Counted from the first letter of the stretch, positions 45,291 through 58,602 are shown. The stretch is DNA of 64,000 nt from Ceratobasidium sp. AG-K (GCA_037039685.1 JAWNGF010000012.1:1426001-1490000); one strand, 5' to 3'. Numbers and translations: made by a program. The notes: a model not told the origin generated them from the letters alone.

Positions 45291-48012
45291 TTTCCTGAAC
45301 GGATAATGGATTTTGCTCTCTCGTGGCAGGAGACTGTTGAATTTGAATATCTCAAGTACAGTATAAGCGCGCATTGATCCCATAGTCTGGAGGCGATGCG
45401 CCCAAGTTCATGTGTGCTCCATCCAAAGTTGGCAAGTCGATTTTTGGCTGTGCAATGATAGTCTTTTACTGAGCTTCTGTACCCTTACATTTATCAGCAT
45501 GGAGCCCGGCTGTTTTGCTGGCATGTAAGCCTAGTGATTATCAACCGGACGAGCCGGAACGTTAATTGAAGTTTATTCGCCTGGTGTGACCCCAGAAACG
45601 CGGTACATGAGCCAAGAAAGGAGCGTCCAGGGGTGGAAAGCTCGTCTTTTTGTGACATTAAGGCCGGTTTTGCAAAACAATATGTGGTTGATATCCTAAA
45701 CTGATCATGCGTGAGGTCACTTGAATAGCACGTCCTACACTTGGGCCAATTGGTGAATGCATGCCTTCTCTAGGGCGAATCCAGCCTTTTCCGCGGGGGT
45801 GGAACTTGTATCCAACCAAATTCCTCTCTCACATTACCCTTTTCCGCCCGCTTTGGCTCTGGGGAAAGCCTTGATCTCTGTAGAGTTTGGAGCCGTGGAG
45901 TAGCGCATGGGGTTTCGAACTTCTCCTAGCAAGGTTCTGCAAGCTGAACATGTCGTCAGATTAACGGGTAGAGGCTCTGTCATGCGGCTCTGAATGATGG
46001 GGTGGAATGCTAAGTGCAGTTATGGATTGTTGTATTTGCGGGACATAGACTTGAACAAGCCGACGGGAGGAGGTGGAGGCTTACATAATCATCTGGTATT
46101 GCTCAAGGTGAGGAAATTCACCTCTTCATCCGTCCACCACGATCACGCGTCCGACGGACTGGCACGCCTCGTACAACAATTCAATAAACACAACGCATCA
46201 TTGTTCCCACCAGAAGCGAGGATGCTCACAGCAACCTGGTTGGTGTTCAAAATAATTCTGTTTTGTGAGTCGGACTCTGTGATAAAGTGAACGAGGGCTG
46301 AGAATTTCACCAGACAATCGTTGAGAGTGTCACTCTTTGGCTATCCTGGTATGTAGATATGGGTGTTATCCTGCTTTCAATGAGATTTCCTACCATCGGC
46401 CACCTTTATTTGCACCACCTGATACAATACTCCAAGTCAGAGCCACATCTCCTTCTTGAGCCCTACTGCCGCGTGTTGCCGGAGGTTATGTGTGGGATGC
46501 TGTTGGCGCTCGATGACAGCTGGCTGAGAGATCGTGAGGTCGTCGGTTCAGCCAAGAGTTACTTCACGGCATGTTGGTTGTGTCTAATCCTCAGCTCCTC
46601 ACGCCCACCGATTGACACAGCAGTATAGTGTCCTACGTGATTGAATTGGTTGCACACCGCCTTGTTGCACGCCATTCCGTGCCTTCTGTTTGGCCCCGTC
46701 CCTCACTTGCTGCTCTCTTTGCCTTGCTTAAGCATCTCCCAAAAGCCCTTGCCGCTACTCCAGCACACTGCACCCACGCGCCTCCGTTGAAGGACCCCCA
46801 ACCCAGATTTACACACTGTCGGAGGGGGAAGACATCTTGGCGACCACAAAGATGTTGCTATTGCCGCGGGAGCAGGCGCACGAACCGCTAGAGTGAGTCC
46901 AACAAACGCCCTGGTGATCAAGTGCTAACCCGCCATATTAGCGCTATGATCAGCGGGCGGTCTCGCCGTTCTGGAATTGGCACCTACCACCCAAAACCCT
47001 CGCCGTTGTTGTCATTATGAGCTTGCTTGCCAACCCCGCGACACTATATCGGGTAACGTTTAGCGTCTAAATATGCCAGCTTGGTCCTATTTTTTCAGAG
47101 TCTTTGCGTAGACATACGCTGAGGGTGTCTGGAGCCGGGATCGGACAAACCTAGGGGACTTGGTAAGTATAGTCCTTGATATAGCGGCGTCGTGTTAGGA
47201 ATGCTTATGATAAATATAATAGGTGCATTCATTATACAATGGAGTGACGACCATCAACCACAAGCAATTCGAACTCGGGTTTCCGATTTGGACACGTTTG
47301 CTAGGATTCTCCAATCTGAATCCCATTGTGATCCTCCCCAAATTCGATCCCATCATCGCCTAGTGTGGATATACAATCAGGCGAGTACAAGCAGCGACCA
47401 GGGACTAGCTGAGTTTGAAGTTTACAGAAGTACGTTGGGATGTGTCCAGGTCACCGTCGTTCGAGTAGGCATCTAGGTGCTGTAAAATCGAATGAAAGGA
47501 ATAATGACCTCTGTTGAGTTCGTGTCGACGTCCAAGCACGCGTTAAAGTCGCCGGAACCAGCCATGGAGGCAACGAATTGCGGTATATAGTGCTTCCGTT
47601 GGTCCCGGGAGCGACAACCGAACGGAGCCTGATTGCAAATGGTTCAGCCCCATGACCTCAATGAGAGGAGGCGGACGCCCGGGGGACCTGTATAAACGCT
47701 CGGGAGTGGGCGAGCGGCGGTGAGGTAATGGGCCAGCACGTCGCGCCGGGTACATGGGTGATCAGCAGATGCATTAGCTACGTTTGTAATGTCTAACGTG
47801 ACGGGTCCGTTGAAAGACAATAAATTATGGATTAAAAAAGAACTTCAATGAGGAGCTCGACAAGTTCTTCCAAGTCAAACAACACGTGTTCAGATCATAG
47901 CCTATTGCAAACAACCGGATAAAGCATGTTTGGGTTCTAGAACTTGGGCTTCACACAATAAACGCCTGGTTCTACAGAGCGCAACCACCACCATATCTTG
48001 GAACTCCGCATC
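45291..48012. other. Long intergenic region, no supported gene
   Basis: 2.7 kb between the receptor relic and the NACHT-WD40 gene. ORFs are short and scattered; the longest (such as 46359-46628) carry no motif. A TTG-started extension before 48013 is not used, because ATG 48013 begins the recognisable protein. The NACHT-WD40 promoter should lie in the last few hundred bases. Confidence 0.45.
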
Positions 48013-51000
48013 ATGTCATTTCGTGAAAAATTCAAGCGCTTTCGAGGAAAGGTCAAGGAGACCTTTAGTTTTGAAAACAGTCCTACGCTGTCGACTAGCT
48101 CTTTGCCCGCCGAGCAAACAAACCCAGTGCCCTATCCCTCGCTGCGAGCTCATTCCCATTCACCTGTTCCGGGATCTGGGGCCGAACTGATATCATCGCA
48201 TGTCGAGTCTCAAGTAGAAACCGGAGGTGACAATGTCCAAATCCCAGCCCCATCGAATTCTAGCCAAGCGCTAGGCCCTTTGGACACGCATGTGGCGACC
48301 TTCACCCGCTCTCCCATCGCTCAGGGTGCCTCATTGAGCACTGATCCTATTACCGAGTCTGATATCGAAGCTGGGGACTATACAACCCAAGTTGCTTGTT
48401 CGCTACCAGACATTCAAAATAACCCGCCTATTCCAGCCCCAATTTCCACCCCAATTTCCCGATCTTTAGATAATAGTCAAAACCCCGCCACACAGGCAAT
48501 TGTTTCACCCCTAGGTCCTGAAGTCGCCGAATCAACTTATGATCCAGGCTTCGCATCCCCAGCCACCCTTCCCACGTCGAATCAGATCTCCACGCTCGCT
48601 CAAGGGGGCAAGACTGATATCCCGACAGCGGCTGACGAGCCACAAAATGCTTTCACCCAGACTATCGATTTGTTACCAAGCATGCACTGCGCTCCCTTGG
48701 ACGCCAATATTGACTCCAGTTCCCTAGATGCAGGCGAGAAAAAAGATAAGCCCCTGGACGCCACTTCCCTTCCCCAAGCGGCCTCCACGGTCACTGAACC
48801 GGTCCAGAATCCCCAAAACGAAGGTGAGGCTAACGAAATCCAGCAGACCCGCCCCAAACTGGATACTCGGGTTACATCTCCGGTTGCCGCGCCTATGATT
48901 GTGTCCGCGCACAAGGATACAGGTGGTACTTGTCATTATACTCCCTCAGTACTGGATTCCCAAGTAACCTTACCTATCGTGGCGATCACACCCGAGTCCG
49001 AGCCAAGTCTTCCCGTTGATAATCGTCCGGCCATGTCTACGCCTATCCCGGCGAAGACTAAATCAACTCTGGCTGGCAGTGGTGCTTGGAAGTCCTTCAA
49101 CGGATTCAGGCGGCTCCTGGGTGGTATCGCTAGTGAGGTCGGACCACTCAAGCTGGTCATGGATGAGCTGGACGGGCTGATCGGCATGTACGAGGTTAGT
49201 CTGCCTGAGAGAGCTTAGTCAGGATCCAGCTTATATGCGTTACTGCACAGGATGTCGCAAATGCCCGAACAGACTATGCTGCACTCAGGACTGAACTCGA
49301 GGAGCTTTTCTCTGTATGTTGAGTACCCACTTTGCTGGCAACGTTCCCCCCACTATGACGGTGGGAATGAACAACCTATGCACGTGCGTATGATTTCCAT
49401 AGTAAGTCGCGCGAAAAATAACGTCGATACTTGTAGTGCGATCGAGGCCGAGCTGAACCGGATATCGACCAAGGAGGACCGGCGCAAGGCGAGGCGACTT
49501 GCGGAAGCGGAGGAAGACCTGGACGAAGTGATGAAATGCTACCAGCGAATTCAAGGCCACCTCAAACGACTAAACGTGGGTGTGCTTCTGTATCGAATGA
49601 CTGTCCTTGGGCTCACTACTATGAAGCTGAATGTGGACCTAACTATGTGGAAGATTGTCGACGAACAAGCAAGTGTGGGTTCTTAATTCATCATTTCTCG
49701 TTTCGTGCGTCCTAACCCTGGCACATCAGGAAAATCGCCTGAAATCGCTGGCGCCGTCGTTGTCAGCGTGCTACAACTCTGCAGAGGCACTCCAGGTTGG
49801 TCGCCGGGAGTGCACCCCCGAGACTCGCAAGCAGGTTCTTGCCGACCTAAGTCGCTGGCGACACGACAAGAGCCAGGAGAACATGTACTGGCTGAATGGT
49901 ATGGCTGGCACTGGCAAGACCACGATTGCCAGCAGTCTATGTGCAATACTTGATCAATCCCACGAACTTGGGGCAAGCTTCTTCTGCACGCGACAACTGC
50001 CTGAATGTCGTAGTGTCAAGCTCATCCTTCCCACAGTTGCATACCAACTTGCCCGATTGTCTCGTCCCTTTTACTACGCCCTTTCCTTGGCACTACAAGC
50101 CGACCCGGACTTGCATACCAAAGCGATCCCAATTCAGCTGCAGGGATTGATAACTGAACCTTTGAGGAAAGCGGCTCCAGCCTTACCAGAGCATCTTGTA
50201 GTAGTCATCGATGCACTGGACGAATGTGAAGATAGCCAGGCGATGGGACTATTGCTCGAGGCTCTAGCTAGGAAAGCGACGGACCTGCCACTCAAGGTAT
50301 TCGTATCCAGTCGCCCCGAGCCCGAGATCCGAGAGAAGATTGGGGAAAGAAAGTCCAAACTGATCCTTCACGAGCTCGAGGCGTCGATCGTCAAGCAGGA
50401 CATCAAGCTATACCTCCAGACGGAGCTTTTAAATCTTTCTACCTCCGTCTCCGAGACTGAGGTGACCATCCTCGTCGAGCGTGCAGGTGTGCTCTTTATT
50501 TACGCTGCAACCATCGTCCGGTACATCAAATCTGTTTCTTCAGCCTCACGTCGACAGAGACGAGTACGAGAAGTGCTCGAAATGAAGAGCTCAGGATCTG
50601 CAGGAACAAACAACGATATCGATGACTTGTACAGCGCCATTCTTGCTTCTGTATTCGCTAGTCCCGAGCTGAACAAGGAGGAAATGAACACGATGAGACT
50701 AGTTCTTGACACTATCGTCTGCGCGCAGGAGCCACTGACCGTCCCGGCTATAGCTGGACTTCTGGGACTAGGAGACGCAGGCTTGGTGGACGATGCACTT
50801 GAACCGTTGTGGTCCGTGCTTCATATTTCTGGCGCCGACAAAGTTGTCACCACGCTCCATGCGTCATTTCCCGACTATATGCTGGACCCGAAGCGATCCA
50901 AGCAGCACATGTGCCAGAGTGACGAGCATAATGGACGTTTGGCGGAGCTGTGCTTCGACCGGATCGATCACAACGAATGTCAGTTCAATATCTGTGGGCT

Positions 51001-53833
51001 GGAATCGTCCTACGTTTTCGACGAGGATGTACTAGGCCTCTCCAAGCGAGTTCAGGATTCAGTTCCACAAGACCTTTGGTATGCGTGCCGATACTGGGCT
51101 ACCCACCTGAAGCAAGGTGGGCGGTCAGCCGAGCGCTCACAGAAGGTCTACAAGTTCGTGGCGGATCGAATGCTGCTATGGATGGAGGTGCTGAACCTGA
51201 AGAAACAAATAAACGTCGGGGCACCAATGTTTGAAACTGCGGAGTTGTGGTGCAAGGTGAAGCAGCTAAGCTACCTAATAGGGCCACACTGACGAAACGG
51301 CTATGGCTCTAGGAGGAAAGCGCCCCGCAGGAGACAAAAGACTTGATTCACGATGCATGGCGGTTTATAACAATGTTTGCGGCAAACGATGTATCGCGAA
51401 GCACCGCACATCTGTACATCTCAATGCTAGCCTCTTGGCCGGGGGCGAAGTCAGATTCAGAGTCGGTGATTGGCCACTATATGCAACGAGCAACAGGACT
51501 CAATACTGTGGAAGGAGCTGGGATGAGCAGGCGGCAGCTGGCTCTTCTAGGGGTTTTTAGTGCAGGAGGTTATGTCAGCTCGCTTGGGTTCTCGCCCGAC
51601 GGCATGCGCATCGTCTCTGGCTCATCTGACAGCACAATACGGGTGTGGGATGCACAAACCGGCAAGGCTCTCCTCGACCCGCTCGAGGGACACACCTCTT
51701 CGGTCAACTCGGTTGCATTCTCGCCCGACGGCATGCGCATCGTCTCTGGCTCACATGACAGCACAATACGGGTGTGGGATGCACAAACCGGCAAGGCTCT
51801 CCTCGATCCGCTCGAGGGACACACTGACTGGGTCAACTCGGTTGCATTCTCGCCCGACGGCATGCGCATCGTCTCTGGCTCACATGACAGGACAATACGG
51901 GTGTGGGATGCACAAACCGGCAAGGCTCTCCTCGACCCGCTCGAGGGACACACCTATTCGGTCAACTCGGTTGCATTCTCGCCCGACGGCATGCGCATCG
52001 TCTCTGGCTCTTCTGACAGCACAATACGGGTGTGGGATGCACAAACCGGCAAGGCTCTCCTCGACCCGCTCCAGGGACACAGCAGATCGGTCAACTCGGT
52101 TGCATTCTCGCCCGACGGCATGCGCATCGTCTCTGGCTCAGATGACAGCACAATACGGGTGTGGGATGCACAAACCGGCAAGGCTCTCCTCGATCCGCTC
52201 GAGGGACACAGCAGATCGGTCAACTCGGTTGCATTCTCGCCCGACGGCATGCGCATCGTCTCTGGCTCAGATGACAGCACAATACGGGTGTGGGATGCAC
52301 AAACCGGCAAGGCTCTCCTCGACCCGCTCGAGGGACACACCTCTTCGGTCAACTCGGTTGCATTCTCGCCCGACGGCATGCGCATCGTCTCTGGCTCATA
52401 TGACAGCACAATACGGGTGTGGGATGCACAAACCGGCAAGGCTCTCCTCGACCCGCTCGAGGGACACACTGACTGGGTCAACTCGGTTGCATTCTCGCCC
52501 GACGGCATGCGCATCGTCTCTGGCTCACATGACAGCACAATACGGGTGTGGGATGCACAAACCGGCAAGGCTCTCCTCGATCCGCTCCAGGGACACACCT
52601 ATTCGGTCAACTCGGTTGCATTCTCGCCCGACGGCATGCGCATCGTCTCTGGCTCACATGACAGCACAATACGGGTGTGGGATGCACAAACCGGCAAGGC
52701 TCTCCTCGACCCGCTCCAGGGACACAGCAGATCGGTCAACTCGGTTGCATTCTCGCCCGACGGCATGCGCATCGTCTCTGGCTCTTCTGACAGCACAATA
52801 CGGGTGTGGGATGCACAAACCGGCAAGGCTCTCCTCGACCCGCTCCAGGGACACACCTATTCGGTCAACTCGGTTGCATTCTCGCCCGACGGCATGCGCA
52901 TCGTCTCTGGCTCACATGACAGCACAATACGGGTGTGGGATGCACAAACCGGCAAGGCTCTCCTCGACCCGCTCCAGGGACACAGCAGATCGGTCAACTC
53001 GGTTGCATTCTCGCCCGACGGCATGCGCATCGTCTCTGGCTCTTCTGACAGCACAATACGGGTGTGGGATGCACAAACCGGCAAGGCTCTCCTCGACCCG
53101 CTCCAGGGACACACCTATTCGGTCAACTCGGTTGCATTCTCGCCCGACGGCATGCGCATCGTCTCTGGCTCACATGACAGCACAATACGGGTGTGGGATG
53201 CACAAACCGGCAAGGCTCTCCTCGATCCGCTCGAGGGACACACTGACTGGGTCAACTCGGTTGCATTCTCGCCCGACGGCATGCGCATCGTCTCTGGCTC
53301 TTCTGACAGCACAATACGGGTGTGGGATGCACAAACCGGCAAGGCTCTCCTCGACCCGCTCGAGGGACACACTGACTGGGTCAACTCGGTTGCATTCTCG
53401 CCCGACGACATGCGCATTGTATCCGGCTCGGATGACAAGGCGACTCGTATGTGGAATCTAGACGGACTCTCCTCTCAGGTGTGTCTGACTCTTAGTACTC
53501 CTTGTCATTTCTAACTCCAACTTATCACCCTACTCATGAATTCATTACCTGATTTCGAAACAGAACACCTCCGCCACCCAGCCGCCTGAGAGCCCGTTCC
53601 GTCGTTGGACGCTTGACGCTCGCGGATGGGTCATCGACCAAGCTCGACGACCGCTTCTTTGGCTTCCACCCGACCTACGTGATCGCCTTGTGCTACCAAA
53701 TATGCTGTTCTTGATTTCCACCCAAGGTTCCGTCGAGCTCGACTTCAATAATGCCAAGCTTGGAGAGTCGTGGGGTGAATGTTATGTACCATGTCCACGG
53801 ATATCGGCTGTATCGTCTTTACTACATCCATAG
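48013..53833 (+). CDS. NACHT-WD40 receptor (NWD, HET-E-like STAND protein)
   Basis: Exons read as 48013-49194, 49251-49383, 49437-49575, 49627-49674, 49730-51256, 51331-53478 and 53564-53833. The N-terminus is a Pro/Ser/Thr-rich disordered region (about 340 residues), then helical segments (FNGFRRLLGGIASEVGPL; IVDEQAS). The NACHT domain has the P-loop YWLNGMAGTGKTTIASSL and Walker B LVVVIDALDECED. A helical region leads to 15 WD40 repeats (51565-53466). Such proteins are signal-transducing NTPases; in Podospora the HET-E/D/R relatives control vegetative incompatibility through WD40 ligand recognition. Exon 2 appears to carry two extra bases (GT at 49314-49315) compared with the relic at 56640-56750, which brings TGA into frame; unless that is an error, the allele is broken. 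The last exon may also splice onward at 53787. Confidence 0.82.
51565..53466 (+). repeat. WD40 tandem array: fifteen 43-residue units (129 bp each)
   Basis: The unit reads VNSVAFSPDGMRIVSGS.. D.TIRVWDAQTGKALLDPL.GH. The first and last units have diverged, while the 13 between are almost identical at the DNA level. Differences fall mainly at the two or three residues before VNS (TS-S, TD-W, TY-S, SR-S), the residue after VSGS (S, H, D or Y) and E/Q before GH. Long open frames on the minus strand and in another plus frame are by-products of this repetition. Confidence 0.95.
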
Positions 53834-56375
53834 CAGCTATATCGGAAGCATCGTCAGGTTTGGGTTTTTAGCTACAAATCAAACATTTTGCTATTCATAG
53901 TCGGCATCACCCGGTGAGCTGGTACGCTCGGGTCTGGCGAGATGTCCACTGCGGGCCAAACGAGCTCGAGCAAGGTGCAAGTGATGTGACCGACTCGAAG
54001 GGTTCATCGGTCTGCGACTTTAACGGGCCGATTCCTGCAACGACTTTTCGCGTCTATGAGTGCCGCCCATGAATTTATCAATCTGTGCGTTAGAATGTCT
54101 TGCGACACCTGGTTGTCCAGCTCGAGCGGCGAGGCACGACAGACCAGTGGATCACGGCAAGTGCTGATGAGCTAATCAAGGGTCTGAGGCCAACTCAGCA
54201 CGACGTGCGACCACAGTCAGTAATCCTATACGCCTAGTGCATGTAGATATTCAACTTAAGGGTGTAAGTAGTATGCCATAATTCACATCTTTTCAAAGTC
54301 CTACGACGAGAGCTGCGAACACCGACTGAATTGTTCTCCGCCATCGGACTCGAATCGTTGTAGCTATTCAACAAACGACACTCACCACCCGCGCGGACCG
54401 AATCCACATCCACAGAGCACGCACGCAACATACAACGACTCATACGCCTGGCCGGCATCTCAGCGCCATACGCTCAAACCCTGCCGACTCACCCAAACAC
54501 CAAACCTGTATCCGCCAAGAACACCCGACCCCAACTGACCACCACAATCCGTCGCACCGCCCACACCCCAATAACGCTCAGTGTCAAACCTATCAGCGAC
54601 TTCCAAGTGGAGACCATTCGAACTACTCGCATACTTGTCCACCCTCGAGTAATGCAACGTTTCCCCCGGCAACGACGACTCTCTCAACGTATCGATATCC
54701 AACCCATACGAAACATTCAACTATTGCATAGTCCAAGCGCGCGGCAATCCCCTAAATGCTCGACGATGATACGTCCGATCTCACTGGACGCAAGGGATAT
54801 GTGGGATCCCTCTGGCAATCAAGGATGCTTTCATTCGATGCTTTCATTCCGTGAGTCGAGCGTCAGAGGATAAATGGGTGGAAGCTGATGGATACTGGTT
54901 ACATAAACTATCTTTAGCGCCTTTTCCCACGATTGCTCTTCTTCATTGTCATCAGCGTTGTCCTGGTCGCGACTGAATAGCTTGCTGTCGAACCTCCCCC
55001 CTCCCCCACTAGGCGGTACTAGGACTATCACTGAATGAAGCTCGTCTCTCGCCCCACGGCGGGGTTCGGTTGGAGTATATGGGTGGAACCCTTTCACCAC
55101 TCGATCGGAGCTTGCCAGCCGCAGAAGAAATTCTCGGTTTGCCCGTGAGCTAGTGCATGGGGCACAAGGCGTCCCTCATCCTCCGCTCATTGAGTTTATG
55201 ATAATACTCGTAGACTTGCATTCCACGACTCGACCGGCTACGCACTTCTTCAGCTCGCGCCGTTTCGCGCTCTCCGCTCAGAGAAGGCGTTCAATCGCCA
55301 CTCCTCAGGCTTCCGTTCAAAGTCATTCTGGGTGAAACCTTCCTACCATAGTCACATCTTGCCGCTCGTGTGACCTTTGTGGAATCCCAGCTCATCATCT
55401 CGTGAATTGGCCGAATGGTATCAAGACTCGTCCCGTTGACTTTGGATACCGACCCCTCTATTCGCGTAACGTTTTCCCCTACCTGCCAACCCTGGCCTTC
55501 CGATTGTTGCTTCCCGCTTCTCAATGTCAATTGCCACTGCGATAGCCACGCGCCCCTTGGCCAAATCCCGAGGTGTCAACAGGGAGGTCGACATAATAGG
55601 TTCAGTGTCATGTCGTCCTCATTATTACACTTGGGGGCGGGAGGACGAATTGCTACGGTGCGTTTGTCAACTTCTGTACCACCTCGCTCTCAACTCGCCG
55701 TTAGAACGATAATCAGACAACTTTAATACAGCCCCTTTCTGTTATCATATAGGCAGTTCATACTCGTCTACCAACCTCTCAGCACCACATTAGGTCACAT
55801 TTGGCATCCATGCGTGCAAGTTCCATATGTCTTTCTCAAGATCTTTGCATGGAACATACATGAATGGGGTCGGGGAATGGTCGGGAAAGCCAGGGACTTT
55901 GTAAGAGTAAATACCTAGCATTACGGTGCTTTATCACATACTTATTCTATTGTGAAAATTTAGACACCCCAGCCGCGCGCCCGAAGGTCAGTCCCCATAT
56001 GTAACACTTCACATATTCATTCATAGACATCCCCTAACAGAGTTCCTTATGATAGGATTTTGTCAACGGATTGTGTCTCCCGGAAGTGGCGGCAACGTAT
56101 AATCCTTAAGGCCTTGGATGTAGGTAGATACCTTAAATAGAACAAATTTAGTGTCGCATTATCTACCAACCGCGTTCGAGTAAGCAAGAACTAAAAATGG
56201 ACTACTACATAAGTGGATTTTGTGTTACGGACTAGCGAACATGACAAGCATCTTCAATGCCCTTCGAGACCAATCGGTTCACCATACGTCTAGAATTGAG
56301 CCCAATCTCGATGCAACTGGGTCCTTAGGTAATAATCGTATCGGATGTGTTTGTAGCGGTTGCAGCAATGTCTGA
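53834..56375. other. Intergenic region with an orphan exon-like stretch
   Basis: After the NACHT-WD40 stop, bases 53901-54072 follow a good acceptor and stay open for 57 codons with balanced composition (VSWYARVWRDV, ATTFRVYECRP) to TGA. I cannot link it in phase to the receptor gene and do not recognise it. A minus-strand ORF at 54460-54720 (87 codons) is also unrecognised. The rest, to 56375, shows nothing. Confidence 0.35.
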
Positions 56376-57138
56376 GGCTACTCTTCCCAGTTCCAAGCAA
56401 CCCGTCATGTCGGCAGCTCGCCCGACGGGGAATAAACCTACTCTGACAGGGACCGCCTGGAAATGTTCAAGGGGTTCAGGCGAGGCTTGGGTGGCGCCGT
56501 CGACGAGGTCAGACCACTCAAGGTGGTATCGGACGAGTGGGGCTGGACGATTGCCATGTACCAGGCGAGTTCGCCCGAGCACGCTCAGTCAGGACCAAGC
56601 TTATATGCATCTCTCCACAGGGCGCCGCAAGCGCGCGAGTGGACTATGCGGATCTCCGGACTAAATTCGAGGGGCTGTTCAGTGATTTGAGTACACAGTT
56701 TTCTGGCAACAGTCCGCCGACGATGACAGCGGGAATGAATAACCTATGTGCTTGCGTATGTTTTCACCGCCAGTAGCCCGCAAAACCAACGTTGGTACTT
56801 GACAGTATGATTGAAAATGAACGGAACCAAATTTCGACCAAGGAGGATCTGCGAACGGCGAGACGACCTTTGGAGGTACTATCAGCGAATTGCGGCTCAC
56901 CTGGAGCGACTACAAGTAGGTTTTTTTCGGTTTGCGGGAGCCGGAGTTGAACTTACCACTGTGAAGCTGAACACGGGCCCAAGTATGTGGATTATTGTCG
57001 ACGAACAAGCAACCGTAGGTTCTGGACGTATCTGTCCTCATTCCAACCTCAGGGACCACAACGAAACACCGTGGAGGCTAAGTGCGCTGAATCCTAGCCA
57101 TATCAACACCGAAAACTCATGACATAAATTACTGAGCG

Positions 57139-57300
57139 TGTCCGCTTTCAGTGACTGATACGCTGAAGATTATCTCCAGGAGCGACTGCGAGGCAAATAA
57201 GCTCCAGAACCTCTTCAAATTTACCTTTTATGGTACTGGTGACAGCCAACCATGCGCGAGATGGCTGAAAAATGATGTAATATCTCACTGAAAGCGGACA
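57139..57300. mobile_element. 162-bp inverted-repeat element in the receptor relic
   Basis: A 16-bp perfect inverted repeat (TGTCCGCTTTCAGTGA at 57139-57154, complement at 57285-57300). No coding content. Probably a tiny MITE. Confidence 0.5.
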
Positions 57301-57366
57301 TTTTCGGTTCAGTGCATTTTCTAATGTTATTCAGTGATCTGAGACCCTACAGTGGAAAAGGAACCA

Positions 57367-57508
57367 TCAGGAAAAACAACACATCTATAGCAGTCTATAT
57401 TGGAGCTTCAATTCTACAAATTGCTACACAGTGCTACACAGCCACTCATAGAATTGAAGCTCCAGCATAGATATTCATAGCTCCCATAGACATGTCCCTT
57501 TTTCCTGA
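57367..57508. mobile_element. 142-bp imperfect palindrome in the receptor relic
   Basis: The ends TCAGGAAAAA and TTTTTCCTGA and an inner 15-bp repeat GGAGCTTCAATTCTA face each other around a short loop, so the single strand could fold into a long hairpin. It lies where the intact gene has an intron before the P-loop exon. Confidence 0.5.
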
Positions 57509-58121
57509 AGACCCCGCCCGAAATTGCTTGCGCCGTCGTCGTCGGGGTTGTATAACTCTGCAGCAGCGCTTCAGGTTGGTCGGTGAGAATGCACACCTAA
57601 GACCCATGAGCAGGCTTTGGAGACCCTAAGCCACTGGTGACATGACAGGACCAGGTGAATATGTATTGGTTAACTGGGATGGCCGGAACCGGCAAAACAA
57701 CGATCGCGATGCTTCTCCGCGACCCATTCATGGGACACGCCCACTCGGTCAAGTTGGCCACATTCTCACCCGACGGCATGCGCATCGTCTCTGGTTCGGA
57801 CGACAGCACAATACGAGTGTGGGATGCACAGGCCGGCAAGCTTCCCCTCGGCCCATTTCAGGGACACACAAGTTGGCTAGCTCAGTCGCACTCTCACCCA
57901 ACCGCATGCGTATTATCTTTTTCTTTCAGTCGCGCCTCAATGTCATTACGCCGATATCCGAACCAGTTTCTCCTTCGTCCCGTCGGATAGTAGATCATCC
58001 AGGGCAGCATACAGGCGAGTCACCGACCGTCTCGGTACCCACTTCAAATCTGACTCCCTGTACAATGATTGTAGTCAATACTGTACTCGAGTACGAATTA
58101 CCGAGAGCAAGACTCTTATAA

Positions 58122-58602
58122 TTTGTTCACTGTTATGGATCTTAATATCGAGGCTGCCCCATTTGCCACGTGCGAAAGGTTGAGAACCCCCTTCAGTATC
58201 GAATTTCCAAATGTAGATAATTTATCTCAACATAGTAAGCTAGCATTTTAAATGTATCGTAAAGCGCAGTTGGGCTTGCTCAAATGAGTTGGGTATAATT
58301 GGCATCACTGATGAGAAGCGCTCCCAAGCTGCGTCTGAATTGGACTGCTCGCAGCGAGAATCACCTGAGCCCCAGTTTGCTATCCACAGCCATGTAAATC
58401 CATGGGCTGGGACACCTTGCGACTCTCGGTTGCGCAGCGCGAGCGGTGTGGGCGGACAGCCTCGCGCTCCATCCAGCTGCGGCCAGAGCGCCCGAGCCAA
58501 TGACAGCCGTCGGCGGGAGATAAGCGCTGATGACCTAATCGAGGGATATCACACCGCCCTGGATCAATAAAGTACTCAGCGCGACGACGACAACGAGCAG
58601 CC
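58122..58602. other. Promoter region of the chitin synthase gene
   Basis: 481 bp without a supported gene. Expected to include the 5' UTR and promoter of the gene starting at 58603. No specific element assigned. Confidence 0.4.

Larger units (their letters stand above)
56376..58121 (+). pseudogene. Collapsed relic of a second NACHT-WD40 gene
   Basis: The order of segments follows the intact gene: FKGFRRGLGGAVDEVRPLK (56463-), the exon ending in the VDYADLRTKFEG-like region (about 56640), the TMWIIVDEQAT-like exon (near 56980-57015) and a P-loop exon (YWLTGMAGTGKTTIA at 57664-57708). The P-loop then runs within a few codons straight into one WD40 unit (VKLATFSPDGMRIVSG, 57748 onward) and part of a second. 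Everything between P-loop and propeller, about 1.5 kb or more, is deleted. Frames change several times and two small inverted-repeat insertions interrupt it (57139-57300 and 57367-57508). Not functional as a receptor. Confidence 0.8.

Noticed and set aside
45291..48012. ORFs at 45994-46290, 46359-46628 and 47192-47476 as genes
   Set aside because: Short, no motifs, no splice support, and composition like the surrounding non-coding DNA.
51570..53438. Long minus-strand ORFs and a 633-codon second plus-strand ORF across the WD40 array
   Set aside because: They repeat with the 129-bp unit and exist only because the repeats lack stops in those frames; the WD40 frame is the coding one.
53901..54072. 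Exon-like stretch after the NACHT-WD40 gene as part of that gene
   Set aside because: No splice path I tried keeps the phase; left as an orphan stretch only.
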